Source: Amycolatopsis sacchari (lineage in GTDB: Bacteria > Actinomycetota > Actinomycetes > Mycobacteriales > Pseudonocardiaceae). Taken from it: a stretch of 64,000 nucleotides of DNA. The translations under genes and the position numbers were made by a program. The notes under the pieces are model-generated. The model saw only the letters and a list, made by a program, of their open reading frames with translations. It was not told the DNA's origin and searched no databases. Numbering within the stretch: the first letter of the stretch is position 1; the number at the start of each line of letters is the position of its first letter. The stretch lies in contig NZ_FORP01000002.1 of NCBI RefSeq assembly GCF_900114035.1, forward strand, positions 62,001 to 126,000. The letters are read 5' to 3'. Positions 37,413 through 46,595 of the stretch are shown piece after piece.

Positions 37413-38756
37413 CTAAAGGGACGTTGGTGTTGTGATGCCTAGGTGGTCTCGTAGTGTCGTTCCTTCGTAGTCCGTCCGGAAGACTCCCCGTTCCTGGAGC
37501 AGTGGCACCACCTTGTCCGCGAAGGGGTCCAGGCCCCCTGGGGTGACATGCGGTACCAGGATGAAACCGTCGCAAGCATCTGCCTGCACCAGGTCGTTCA
37601 TGGCTTCCGCGATGGTTTCCGGTGACCCCACGAAGTTCTGCCTGCCGGTCACCTCGATGATCAGTTCCCGGATCGACAGGTTCTTCGCCTCCGCCAGTTC
37701 CCGCCACTGCTTCGCCGTCGCCAGCGGGTCCCGGTACATGCGGACGCTGGCCCGGCCCCTGGCGATCGTGTTCTCGCCCACCAACGGATCCACCTCGGGG
37801 AGCGGGCCGTCCGGGTCGTAGCCCGACAGGTCCCGGTTCCACAGCTGCTCCAGGAACTTGATCGCCGTCTGGCCGCTCACCTGCTGGTGCCGCACCACGT
37901 CCGCGAGTTCCTGCGCCTCCGCATCCGTGTCCCCCAGCACGAAAGTCGCCGCCGGGAGCACCACCAGGTCCGAATGCTTCCGGCCATAACGCGCCAGACG
38001 GCCCTTGACGTCACTGTAGAACTGCTGCCCGGCCTCCTTCGTCCCGTGCCGGGTGAAGATGGCTTCCGCTGTCGCCGCCGCGAACTCACGGCCCTCGTCC
38101 GAGTCCCCCGCCTGCAGGATCACCGGACGCCCCTGCGGACCGCGCGGCACGGTGAACCGGCCCGCGATGTCGAACTGCTCGTCGTGCCGCTCGAACGCCC
38201 CGGCGTCCGGGCGCGCGAGGAACTGACCGGATGCCTTGTCCGCCAAGACATCTCCGTCACGCCACGAATCGAACAGCTCCCCCGCGGTCTCCAGGAACCG
38301 CTTCGCCCGAACGTACCGCTGGTCCTCCGGCAGGAAGCCGCCACGCCGGAAGTTCTCGCCCGTGAACGCGTCCCACGACGTCACCACGTTCCAGCCCGCC
38401 CGGCCGGCGGACAGGTGGTCCAGGCTCGCGAACTGCCGCGCCACCTCGTACGGCTCGTTGAACGTCGAGTTGATCGTGCCCGTCAGGCCCAGCCGCTCGG
38501 TCACCGCCGCGAGCGCCGCCAGCACGGTGAAGGTGTCGGGACGGCCGACCACGTCCAGGTCGTAGATCTTCCCGCCCTGCTCCCGCAACCGCAGCCCCTC
38601 GGCGAGGAAGAAGAAGTCGAACTTCGCCCGCTCCGCCGTCTGCGCCAGGTGCACGAACGAACTGAACTCGATGTGGCTGCCCGCCTCCGGATCACTCCAC
38701 ACCGTCGTGTTGTTGACCCCCGGGAAGTGCGCGGCCAGGTGGATCTGCTTCGTCAT
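37413..38756 (-). CDS. NtaA/SnaA/DszA-type flavin monooxygenase
   Basis: 447 residues, the usual length. Bacterial-luciferase TIM barrel: HFPGVNNTTVWSDPEAGSH, the NVVTSWDAFTGENF and QRYVRAKRFLE blocks, VILQAGDSDEGREFAA and the DGFILVPHVTPGGLDPF ending. Enzymes of this group use FMNH2 from a separate reductase to oxidise organosulphur compounds, chelators or similar. Second gene of a two-gene operon, 12 bases after the other monooxygenase. No flavin reductase is next to it. Confidence 0.88.
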   Translation of the reverse strand: MTKQIHLAAHFPGVNNTTVWSDPEAGSHIEFSSFVHLAQTAERAKFDFFFLAEGLRLREQGGKIYDLDVVGRPDTFTVLAALAAVTERLGLTGTINSTFNEPYEVARQFASLDHLSAGRAGWNVVTSWDAFTGENFRRGGFLPEDQRYVRAKRFLETAGELFDSWRDGDVLADKASGQFLARPDAGAFERHDEQFDIAGRFTVPRGPQGRPVILQAGDSDEGREFAAATAEAIFTRHGTKEAGQQFYSDVKGRLARYGRKHSDLVVLPAATFVLGDTDAEAQELADVVRHQQVSGQTAIKFLEQLWNRDLSGYDPDGPLPEVDPLVGENTIARGRASVRMYRDPLATAKQWRELAEAKNLSIRELIIEVTGRQNFVGSPETIAEAMNDLVQADACDGFILVPHVTPGGLDPFADKVVPLLQERGVFRTDYEGTTLRDHLGITTPTSL

Positions 38757-38768
38757 GTCGGAACTCCC

Positions 38769-39833
38769 TCAGGCGGCGTAGCGGTTGGCCGGACGGTCGA
38801 GGCCCAGCAGGCCCCGCAACGTGTTCGCTTCGTAGGAACGGCGGAAAACGCCGCACTGCTGGAGTTCGGGCACCAGCCCGCGCGTGATCGCGGTCAGGTC
38901 GTGGGGAACCGCACCCGGCCGCAGCCGGAACCGCGAGACACCCCAGCCGAGCAGGTGGTCCGCGAGCTGTGCCGGTGTCCCCACGAAGATCTCCGCGTCG
39001 GAGGTGTACTCGTCCCCTGCCACGTCGTCCAAGCGCGCCTTGCGGTCCCGTGCCGCCTGTTCGGTTTCGTCCAGGAACACCACCAGATCCGCGAACACGA
39101 GCGGCCCCTCGACCGGCGCGTCCCGCTCGGTGACGAACACCAGGTCGGCGCCGCGCTCGGCCAGCCGGTAGGCGACCGGTACGTGCGCGAGCACCGCCAC
39201 GGGCGGCTGGCCCTGCGGCGGACGCGGCGTGATCGACGGCCCCTTCACGCTGAAGAACCGGCCCTCGAAATCGATGTAGTGCAGCTTGTCCCGGTCGATG
39301 AACCGGCCGGTCGCCACGTCGCGGATCTCCGCGTCGTCCTCCCAGCTGTCCCACAACCGCCGCACCACCTCCACGTAGTCGGCGGCCTCGTCGAACAGGT
39401 CCTCGCGCGAGAGCACCTCGCGACGGCCGAAGTGGCCGGCCTCGGCCTGCGAAGCCGACACCCGCACCCGCACGCCCCCGCGACCGCTGCTGACGTAGTC
39501 GAGCGTCGCGATGGCCTTCGAGATGTGGAACGGCTCGGTGTGTGTCGCGAGAACCGTCGGTACGAACCCGACGTGCCGCGTCAACGGCGCCACCCGCGAA
39601 GCGATGAGAACGGCGTCGAGCCTGCCCTGCACCCGGTCGGTCCGGTCCGTCTGCGGGCTGAGCGAATCCTCGATCGTGACGAAGTCGAGCAGCCCGCGCT
39701 CGGCCTCCGCCGCGAGGTCCGCCCAGTACCCCGCGGTGAACAGCTCAGCGGGCCGGGCGTCCGGTTCCCGCCAGGCGGCCGGGTGCCAGCCGGCCCCGTC
39801 GAGTGCGACGGCGAGACGAAGACTCTGCGACAT
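38769..39833 (-). CDS. LLM-class flavin-dependent monooxygenase
   Basis: 354 residues. Luciferase-like barrel: FVTIEDSLSPQTD, RVAPLTRHVGFVPTVLATHT, SSGRGGVRVRVSASQA and an ISKAIATLDYVSSGRGG segment; the region after VDRDKLHYIDFEGRFFSVKG follows family pattern. First gene of the monooxygenase operon. The two enzymes probably act on the same or consecutive sulphur- or nitrogen-containing substrates; nothing in the sequence names them. Confidence 0.85.
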   Translation of the reverse strand: MSQSLRLAVALDGAGWHPAAWREPDARPAELFTAGYWADLAAEAERGLLDFVTIEDSLSPQTDRTDRVQGRLDAVLIASRVAPLTRHVGFVPTVLATHTEPFHISKAIATLDYVSSGRGGVRVRVSASQAEAGHFGRREVLSREDLFDEAADYVEVVRRLWDSWEDDAEIRDVATGRFIDRDKLHYIDFEGRFFSVKGPSITPRPPQGQPPVAVLAHVPVAYRLAERGADLVFVTERDAPVEGPLVFADLVVFLDETEQAARDRKARLDDVAGDEYTSDAEIFVGTPAQLADHLLGWGVSRFRLRPGAVPHDLTAITRGLVPELQQCGVFRRSYEANTLRGLLGLDRPANRYAA

Positions 39834-39969
39834 GCCCTGTTCCTTTCGCCGGAGGCGCCATCACCGGTTCAAACGAATGCCCCCGGCGCCTATTTCCCCG
39901 GTCCACGGAGTGGGAAGGGGTAGGGGAAACCGGATGGCCCGGCCCGCACCGCCCGGGCAAGCTGGGGTG

Positions 39970-41202
39970 GTGAACCGCCGCCTGCTCACCGCACCCTTCA
40001 CCAGGGTGTTCGCGAAAGAACTGCTGTGGGCGCTGATGCCGTTCCTCCCCACGCTCGTGTGCGTGGTGGTGCTGGCCGCCGGGCTCGTGCTGGGCACCCT
40101 GCTGTCCCCGGTGTTCCTCGGCGTGCTGCTGCTGGCCGGGGTGCTCGACGCCGTGCGCGACCTCGGCGGCCTGCACCGGCGGCTCGCGCGGCGGCTGCTC
40201 GGCGTGACGGTCGCCGACCCGCCGCCTCCGCTGCGGAGCCTCCGTGCCCGCCTCCGCGACCGCGTCGCCCGGCGCACCTTCGGCTACCTGCTCGTGCGCC
40301 TGCCGCTGTCGTTCGTGAACCTCACGGTCGCCGTGACGCTGCTGGGGTACGGGCTGCTGGCGCTGACCTACCCGCTGTACTGGGGTGCCACGAGGGGCAG
40401 CCTGCTGCCGCTGACCGACCTCAGGTTCTCCACGTGGTTCGCGTCCCTGCCGTTCGCGCTCGCCGGCGCGGCACTCCTGCTCGCGACGCCGTGGCTGCTG
40501 CACGGGCTGACCAGCCTCGACCGCGCACTCGTGGTGAGCCTGCTCGGGCCGAGGAGCCTCACCGAGCGGGTTCGCGACCTCGAACAGAGCCGCGCGGAGG
40601 TCATGGACGACGCGACGACCCGGCTGCGGCGCATCGAGCGCGACCTGCACGACGGGGCGCAGGCGCAGCTCGTCGCGCTGGCGATGAAACTCGGGCTCGC
40701 CCGCGACGAGCTGGCGCGCGAGGACACCGACGTCGCCACCCTGCGCAGGCTCGTGGGCGCCGCCCACGGTGAGGCGAAGCAGGCGCTGACCGAGCTGCGC
40801 GACCTCGCCCGCGGCATCCGGCCGCCCGCGCTCGACGCCGGGCTCGAGGTCGCGCTCACCACGCTCGCCGCCCGCAGCGCCGTCGACGTGCGGCTGCACG
40901 TGGACCTGCCCGACCGCCCGTCGCCCGCGCTGGAGACCCTGCTGTACTTCAGCGCCGCGGAACTGCTGACGAACGCGGTCAAACACGGCCACGCGCCGGT
41001 CGTGCACGTCGAGCTGACGGCACCGGACGGCGTGGTGCGGCTGGTGGTGTCCGACGAGGGCGAAGGCGGCGCGCGGCTGTCGCCCGGCGGCGGGCTCGCC
41101 GGGGTGGCCGAGCGCGTCGGTACCGTCGACGGGCACCTGGACATCGCGAGCCCGCTCGGTGGTCCTACGGTGATCACGGCGCGAATACCGGCGGGGGGCT
41201 GA
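39970..41202 (+). CDS. Sensor histidine kinase with multi-pass membrane domain
   Basis: 410 residues from the GTG at 39970; a GTG at 39967 and an ATG at 39934 are also in frame. Four hydrophobic segments with a putative sensor (DUF4153-like arrangement) lie in 1-185; HisKA_3 has RRIERDLHDGAQAQLVALAM with the phosphorylated histidine; the ATPase has NAVKHGHAPVV and DEGEGGARLSPGGGLAG. It pairs with the response regulator 1 base downstream. The signal is unknown. Confidence 0.9.
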   Translation: MNRRLLTAPFTRVFAKELLWALMPFLPTLVCVVVLAAGLVLGTLLSPVFLGVLLLAGVLDAVRDLGGLHRRLARRLLGVTVADPPPPLRSLRARLRDRVARRTFGYLLVRLPLSFVNLTVAVTLLGYGLLALTYPLYWGATRGSLLPLTDLRFSTWFASLPFALAGAALLLATPWLLHGLTSLDRALVVSLLGPRSLTERVRDLEQSRAEVMDDATTRLRRIERDLHDGAQAQLVALAMKLGLARDELAREDTDVATLRRLVGAAHGEAKQALTELRDLARGIRPPALDAGLEVALTTLAARSAVDVRLHVDLPDRPSPALETLLYFSAAELLTNAVKHGHAPVVHVELTAPDGVVRLVVSDEGEGGARLSPGGGLAGVAERVGTVDGHLDIASPLGGPTVITARIPAGG

Positions 41203-41203
41203 C

Positions 41204-41848
41204 ATGCGCATCGTGGTGGCGGAGGATTCGGCGATCCTGCGGGCCGGGCTGGTGGAACTGCTGACGTTGCGGGGCCACGAGGTCGTCGACGAGGTCAAGG
41301 AGGCCGAGTCGCTCCGCAGGGCGGTGCGGGAACACCGGCCCGATGTGTCCATAGTGGACATCAGGATGCCACCGGGGTTCACCGACGAGGGGTTGCGTGC
41401 CGCGCTCGAACTCCGCCGGGAGAACCCGCGCACGGCGGTGCTGCTGTTCTCCCAGTACGTCGAGACGTCCTACGCCGCCGAACTGCTGGCCGACCGCGCG
41501 GGCGGCGTGGGCTACCTCCTCAAGGACCGGGTGGCCGACGTGGCGGAGTTCCTCGACGCGCTGCGCCGGGTCGCCGCCGGGGAAACCGTGCTCGACCCCG
41601 AGGTGGTGAGCCAGCTGTTCGGCGCCGCCCGCAGGTCGGACGCGCTGGCGCGGCTCACCGACCGGGAACGCGACGTGCTCGCGCTGATGGCGGAGGGCCG
41701 GTCGAACGGCGCGATCGCGGCGAAGCTGCACCTTTCGGGCGGCTCGGTGGAGAAGTACGTCACGCGGCTGTTCGACAAGCTCGGCCTGCCACCGTCCGAA
41801 GAGGACAACCGGCGCGTGCTCGCCGTGCTGCGGTACCTGGATCCGTAA
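41204..41848 (+). CDS. NarL/FixJ-family response regulator
   Basis: 214 residues. Receiver domain with VVAEDSAILRAGL, phosphoacceptor in VSIVDIRMPP (about D52) and KD in GYLLKDRV; LuxR-type HTH LTDRERDVLALMAEGRSNGA through SGGSVEKYVTRLFDKLGL. Cognate to the kinase upstream. The SIVD codons contain TCCATAGTGGA, with the very rare ATA isoleucine codon, one of the dispersed motif copies. Confidence 0.95.
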   Translation: MRIVVAEDSAILRAGLVELLTLRGHEVVDEVKEAESLRRAVREHRPDVSIVDIRMPPGFTDEGLRAALELRRENPRTAVLLFSQYVETSYAAELLADRAGGVGYLLKDRVADVAEFLDALRRVAAGETVLDPEVVSQLFGAARRSDALARLTDRERDVLALMAEGRSNGAIAAKLHLSGGSVEKYVTRLFDKLGLPPSEEDNRRVLAVLRYLDP

Positions 41849-41860
41849 TACGGTGGGGGC

Positions 41861-42271
41861 ATGCACTCCACGGAGATCGAGATCCGCACCGGACGGCAGG
41901 CGGTCGTGCACGACCTGACCAGGGAGGCCGAGTCGTTCCTCGCCGGGGCCGGCGCCGGGGACGGGCTGCTGCACGTCTGGGTCCCGCACGCCACGGCGGG
42001 CCTGGCGATCCTGGAGACCGGCGCGGGCAGCGACGACGACCTGCTGTCGGCGATCGACGACCTGCTCCCGCGCGAGAACCGCTGGCGCCACCAGCACGGC
42101 AGCCCCGGCCACGGCCGTGACCACGTGCTGCCCGCGTTCCTGCCGCCGTACGCCACGGTTCCCGTCCTCGGCGGCTCGCTCGCGCTCGGCACGTGGCAGT
42201 CGGTGTGCCTGGTGGACACCAACGTGGACAACCAGGTGCGCAAGGTGCGGTTCAGCTTCCTCGCGGGCTGA
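41861..42271 (+). CDS. YjbQ/UPF0047 family protein
   Basis: 136 residues. The family pattern HVWVPHATAGLAILETG, then HGSPGHGRDHVLPAFL and LGTWQSVCLVDTN. Members have weak thiamine-phosphate synthase activity and bind metal through the histidines. It follows the response regulator by 12 bases but is probably an independent housekeeping gene. Convergent and overlapping by 20 bases with the membrane protein gene that follows. Confidence 0.88.
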   Translation: MHSTEIEIRTGRQAVVHDLTREAESFLAGAGAGDGLLHVWVPHATAGLAILETGAGSDDDLLSAIDDLLPRENRWRHQHGSPGHGRDHVLPAFLPPYATVPVLGGSLALGTWQSVCLVDTNVDNQVRKVRFSFLAG

Positions 42272-43169
42272 ACCGCTTCGGCACCAGCAGCACCACGAGT
42301 CCCGCGGCGAGCAGGGCGCCGAGCACCCACAGCGCGACGGTCACGTCCGGCGCCCCGCCGGTGCCCTGCAGCACGCTGCGCAGGCCCTCGGTGGAGAACC
42401 GGAACGGCGTCCACGACCACAGCGCCACCCGGTACGCCGGGTGCAGCAGCTCCGGCACCTGCCCCGCGACAGCGGGCGCGAGCAGGTAGAGCGGCGCGAG
42501 CACGGCCATCGCGCCCAGCCCGAACAACCGCAGCAGCGCGCCCTGCACCGCGGCGAACGCCGTCGCGACGAGGAACACGAAACCCAGCACGTCCCAGCCG
42601 AGCGGCAGGCTCGCGTCCCACAGCTTGAGGAACCCGGCCGGCACCGCGGTCATCAGCACCCCGCTCGCGAACACCCGCACCAGCCGGGCGCCGAGCCGGA
42701 TCTCCTGACCTTGCCGCCGCGCGGCGACGAGCAGCACGGCGCCCGCGGCGAGTGAGCCGAGCCAGCACAGGATGCTCACGGCGAGCGGTGCCGTCCGGCC
42801 GGCGGTGCTCGCGGGATGCACCGTCTCGACCCGCGCGCCGGGCACCGCCGTGGTCAGGAGCTGTTGCACCGCTTGGGTTCCCGCCGGGTTGACGGCGCCG
42901 GAGACGACGACGGTGGCGGGCTGCCCCAGTTCGAGGACGCCGTAGACCTCCTTGTCGTCGAGCAGTTTCCTGGCCTCGTCGCGGGTCGTGACGCGCCAGC
43001 TCACCGCTTCACCGCCATGCGCCGTGATCTGCTGCGCGAGCGCCGGTGGCGCCACGACCGCGACCGGCAGCCCGTGTGGTCCCGCAGTGGCCTGCACCCC
43101 GACCGTCACCAGCCCCAGCACGACGGCGATCACCGCACCCGCCAGCGCCGCGAGGGAGGCGAGCTTCAT
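42252..43169 (-). CDS. ABC-2-like membrane protein
   Basis: 305 residues from the ATG at 43167-43169, preceded by GGAGG. One N-terminal membrane helix (LAALAGAVIAVVLGLVTVGV), an outer domain of about 110 residues (WRVTTRDEARKLLDDKEVYG), then five hydrophobic segments. This layout resembles YhgE/Pip-type or ABC-2 permeases acting without a visible ATPase. Role unknown; export or envelope function is a guess. Confidence 0.65.
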   Translation of the reverse strand: MKLASLAALAGAVIAVVLGLVTVGVQATAGPHGLPVAVVAPPALAQQITAHGGEAVSWRVTTRDEARKLLDDKEVYGVLELGQPATVVVSGAVNPAGTQAVQQLLTTAVPGARVETVHPASTAGRTAPLAVSILCWLGSLAAGAVLLVAARRQGQEIRLGARLVRVFASGVLMTAVPAGFLKLWDASLPLGWDVLGFVFLVATAFAAVQGALLRLFGLGAMAVLAPLYLLAPAVAGQVPELLHPAYRVALWSWTPFRFSTEGLRSVLQGTGGAPDVTVALWVLGALLAAGLVVLLVPKRFSPRGS

Positions 43170-43274
43170 GACGTCCTCCAGTTTTTCCTCACTCGTTGAA
43201 TTAAGGAGGACGGTAGGCAGCGGCGACCCGAAAGTCAACCCGTGTTGAATAACGCTGCCGGTACGGTCGGAGAC

Positions 43275-43964
43275 GTGGACAAGCGACTCGTGCTGTGGGA
43301 CATCGACCAGACCCTCATCGACCTCCGTGGCGCGGGCCGCGAGTGGTACGCGCGCGTGCTCGAAGAGGTGACCGGCGTGCCGATGACCGGCATGCCGTCG
43401 TTCTTCGGGCGCACCGAGCTGGCGATCACGTCGGAAGTGCTGCGGCTGCACGGCATCGAGCCGGACGAGGAGACCGTGCGGAAGGTGTGGGCCGGTCTGG
43501 TGACGGCCGCGCAGCAGTCGCTCGCGACGATGGCCGGCGGCGGTTTCGTGTTACCGGGCGCGGAATCCGCGCTCGCGGCACTCGCGCTGGAGGGCCGCGC
43601 GGTGCAGTCGCTGGTGACCGGCAACCTGCGCGAGATCGCCTGGCACAAGCTCGCCACGTTCAGGCTGCACGAGCACCTGGACTTCGAGATCGGCGGCTAC
43701 GGCTCGCTTTCGGCGCACCGGCCGGACCTCGTGGCGTACGCGGTGGAGCAGGCCGCCACCCGGCACAGCCCGTTCGCGCGCGGGGCGGTGATCGTCATCG
43801 GCGACACCCCGCACGACATCGACGCGGCACTGGCCCACGGGGCGACGGCGGTCGGTGTCGCGACAGGCCGTTTCGACGCGGCAGCCCTGCGCGAGGCAGG
43901 TGCGCACGTCGTGCTGAAGGACCTGTCGGACACCGGCGCCGTGCTGGACGCCGTGCTGGGCTGA
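43275..43964 (+). CDS. HAD-superfamily hydrolase
   Basis: 229 residues from the GTG at 43275. Motif I is LVLWDIDQTLID (nucleophile aspartate), motif II LVTGN, motif III lysine near WHKLATF, motif IV IVIGDTPHDIDAA. The alpha-helical cap between motifs I and II fits a phosphoglycolate-phosphatase-like enzyme. Substrate unknown. An ATG at 43242 is also in frame but is further from any ribosome site. Confidence 0.85.
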   Translation: MDKRLVLWDIDQTLIDLRGAGREWYARVLEEVTGVPMTGMPSFFGRTELAITSEVLRLHGIEPDEETVRKVWAGLVTAAQQSLATMAGGGFVLPGAESALAALALEGRAVQSLVTGNLREIAWHKLATFRLHEHLDFEIGGYGSLSAHRPDLVAYAVEQAATRHSPFARGAVIVIGDTPHDIDAALAHGATAVGVATGRFDAAALREAGAHVVLKDLSDTGAVLDAVLG

Positions 43965-43966
43965 GG

Positions 43967-45718
43967 TCAGCCGCGGACGAGCTTCACCAGGTGGGCGACC
44001 ACGTCGTCCACCGGGATGTCCTGGCGCTCGCCGGAGGCGCGGTCCTTGACCTCGACCACGCCCTTCGCGAGGCCGCGGCCGACGACGAGGATCGTCGGTA
44101 CGCCGATCAGCTCCGCGTCGGCGAACTTCACGCCCGGCGTGGCCTTGCGGTCGTCGAGCAGGACGCGCACACCCGCGGCGTCCAGCTCGGCGGCGAGCTT
44201 CTCCGCGCCCGCGAACACGCTTTCGTCCTTGCCCGCGATCACCACGTGCACGTCGGCGGGCGCCACGGCACGCGGCCACACCAGGCCCAGTTCGTCGTGG
44301 TGCTGCTCGGCGATCACGCCGACCAGGCGGGACACGCCGATGCCGTAGGAGCCCATCGTGATGCGGATCGGCTTCGAGTCGGCGCCGAGCGCGTCCACCT
44401 CGAAGGCGTCCGTGTACTTGCGGCCCAGCTGGAAGATGTGGCCGATCTCGATGCCGCGGGCGGCGACGAGCGTGCCCTCGCCGTCGGGCGACGCGTCACC
44501 CTCGCGGACCTCGGCGGCCTCGATCGTGCCGTCGGGGGTGAAGTCGCGGCCGGCGACCAGGTCCACGACGTGGTGGTCGGCCTTGTCGGCACCGGTCACC
44601 CACGCCGTGCCGGTCACCACGCGGGGGTCGACGAGGTAGCGGATCCCGTTGTCCTGCAACGCCTTCGGGCCGATGTAGCCCTTGACGAGGAAGGGGTTCG
44701 CGGCGAAGTCGGCGTCGTCGAGCAGCGCGACCTCGGCGGGCTCCAGCGAGGCTTCGAGGCGCTTCGGGTCGACCTCGCGGTCACCGGGGATGCCGATGCC
44801 GAGGATCTCCCAGTCCTTCGCGCCGGGCCGGCGGATCTTCACCATGACGTTCTTGAGCGTGTCCGCCGCGGTGAACGTGCGGCCCAGGTCGGTCTTGGTG
44901 TTGAGGTAGTCGACCAGCGTCGCGATCGTGGGCGTGCCGGGGGTGTGGTGGACCTGCGCGTCGGGCAGGCCGTCGAGGGGCCGGGCGGGCGGCGCGGGCG
45001 TGACGACGGCTTCGACGTTCGCGGCGTAGTTCGACGCCGTGCTGCGGACGTAGGTGTCCTCACCCGTCTCGGCGACGGCGAGGAATTCTTCGGACGCCGA
45101 ACCGCCCATCGCGCCGGACGTGGCGGCCACGATCACGTACTCCAGGCCGAGCCGGTTGAAGATGCGGATGTAGGCGTCGCGGTGCAGCTGGTACGAACGG
45201 TTGAGGCCCTCGTCGTCGAGGTCGAAGGAGTACGAGTCCTTCATGACGAACTCGCGGCCCCGCAGGATGCCGGCGCGGGGACGGGCCTCGTCGCGGTACT
45301 TGGTCTGCACTTGGTACAGGATGACCGGGTAGTCCTTGTACGAGCTGTACTCGCCCTTCACGGTGAGGGCGAACAGCTCCTCGTGCGTGGGGCCGAGGAG
45401 GTAGTCGGCGCCCTTGCGGTCCTTCAGGCGGAACAGGGCGTCGCCGTACTCGGTCCAGCGGCCGGTCTTCTCGTACGGTTCGCGGGGCAGCAGCGCGGGG
45501 AACTGGATCTCCTGCGCGCCCATCGCGTCCATCTCCTCGCGCACCACCGTCTCGATGTTGCGCAGCACCCGCAGGCCCAGCGGCAGCCAGGAGTAGCCGC
45601 CCGGCGCCACGCGGCGGACGTAACCGGCGCGCACCAGCAGCTTGTGGCTGGGCACTTCGGCATCCGCCGGGTCCTCACGCAGGGTGCGAAGGAACAACGA
45701 CGACATCCTGGTGATCAC
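43967..45718 (-). CDS. proS: Prolyl-tRNA synthetase, bacterial type
   Basis: 583 residues from the GTG at 45718, chosen for AGGAG seven bases upstream; an ATG at 45706 is also possible. It charges tRNA-Pro. Class II motifs: [20 protein letters not shown] (motif 1), [19 protein letters not shown] (motif 2) and [14 protein letters not shown] (motif 3). The insertion at about 220-390 ([20 protein letters not shown]) is the editing domain of bacterial-type enzymes. Single gene. Confidence 0.96.
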   Translation of the reverse strand: MITRMSSLFLRTLREDPADAEVPSHKLLVRAGYVRRVAPGGYSWLPLGLRVLRNIETVVREEMDAMGAQEIQFPALLPREPYEKTGRWTEYGDALFRLKDRKGADYLLGPTHEELFALTVKGEYSSYKDYPVILYQVQTKYRDEARPRAGILRGREFVMKDSYSFDLDDEGLNRSYQLHRDAYIRIFNRLGLEYVIVAATSGAMGGSASEEFLAVAETGEDTYVRSTASNYAANVEAVVTPAPPARPLDGLPDAQVHHTPGTPTIATLVDYLNTKTDLGRTFTAADTLKNVMVKIRRPGAKDWEILGIGIPGDREVDPKRLEASLEPAEVALLDDADFAANPFLVKGYIGPKALQDNGIRYLVDPRVVTGTAWVTGADKADHHVVDLVAGRDFTPDGTIEAAEVREGDASPDGEGTLVAARGIEIGHIFQLGRKYTDAFEVDALGADSKPIRITMGSYGIGVSRLVGVIAEQHHDELGLVWPRAVAPADVHVVIAGKDESVFAGAEKLAAELDAAGVRVLLDDRKATPGVKFADAELIGVPTILVVGRGLAKGVVEVKDRASGERQDIPVDDVVAHLVKLVRG

Positions 45719-46132
45719 TGGGGTGCTCCTAGGGTTGCGCACGGGCGCCGATACACGGTGACGGACAGCCTAGTCAACCCCGGCGGGGGCGCTTCAACCG
45801 GTTATCGCGGGTGGTGGCTGGAGCCGGGGTGGCTGGCTGCCGGGGGGGCTGGCGGCGCCGGTGGGGTGGCTGGGGCTGCGGGCGCTGGCGGCTGAGGGCG
45901 CTTGGCCGCCAGGGCGGGCTGGGCTGCGGGTGGCGGTGCCCGGCCAGCCGCTGGGCATGCCTGCCCCTGCAGCGGGCCGGGAGGTACCAGGCCGCTGGGT
46001 GCGCCTGGCTTGCGGCGGCGGGAAATCTCGGCGGGCCTGGCTCCCTGCGGGCGGTGCGCCTGCCGGGCAGCTGGGCGCGGCCGGTGTGCGCGGGCGGCCG
46101 GAACTGTCGGTGGGTGGGCCTAGCCTGCGGGC
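45719..46132. other. G-rich strand-biased intergenic region
   Basis: About 410 bases with no believable gene. From about 45790 the plus strand is extremely G-rich, with many GGCTGG, GGTGGG and GGCGG units; open frames through it give only low-complexity products. It should contain the proS promoter (reading left) and the promoter of the 46133 gene. The G-runs could fold into quadruplexes. Confidence 0.6.
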
Positions 46133-46483
46133 ATGATCCTGGATCTGGCGATGGTGACGGTGGACTGCGCCGACCCGCGGCGGCTGGCGGCGTTCTGGTG
46201 CGAGGCGCTCGGCATCCGCGTCGAGCACGACTGGGGTGAGTTCCTGGTGCTGACGCCGGCGCGGGAGGGCGGGGTGCGGCTGGGGTTCCAGCGGGTGCCC
46301 GAGGAGCGCGCCGGGAAGAACCGGCTGCACCTGGATCTCGCGACGCCCGACCCGCAGGGCGAGGTGGCGAGGCTGCGCGGGCTGGGCGCGGAGGTCGTCG
46401 CGGAACACGAGGCGCCCGGCATGAGGTGGACCGTGCTGACCGACCCGGAGGGCAACGAGTTCTGCGTCGGGGCGGGTGATTGA
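46133..46483 (+). CDS. Glyoxalase/bleomycin-resistance-like protein
   Basis: 116 residues of VOC fold: LAMVTVDCADPRRLAAFWCE at the start, RLHLDLATPDPQGEVARL and LTDPEGNEFCV at the end. This short form often carries only part of the metal set. It may be a dioxygenase-fold binding protein; substrate unknown. It is a single gene after the G-rich region. Confidence 0.82.
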   Translation: MILDLAMVTVDCADPRRLAAFWCEALGIRVEHDWGEFLVLTPAREGGVRLGFQRVPEERAGKNRLHLDLATPDPQGEVARLRGLGAEVVAEHEAPGMRWTVLTDPEGNEFCVGAGD

Positions 46484-46595
46484 GGCGGCGCCTCGCGGGA
46501 GGCGACGCCGAGCGCGGTGCGATGGGCTGAGGTGAGGCCAGGGAAGCCGGGCGGGCTGAAAGCGGCGCAGCGTTCGCACACCACGCCCCCTCACC

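Noticed and set aside
39834..39966. Possible riboswitch before the monooxygenase operon
   Set aside because: I could not find the conserved core of a SAM or FMN riboswitch; the space is short and shows only weak pairings.
43295..45895. 866-codon plus-strand frame across the HAD gene and proS
   Set aside because: Covers two well-identified genes in other frames; composition is typical of a GC shadow.
45794..46594. 266-codon minus-strand frame over the G-rich tract and glyoxalase gene
   Set aside because: Low-complexity Pro/Arg/Ala product caused by the C-rich strand; overlaps a recognisable gene on the other strand.
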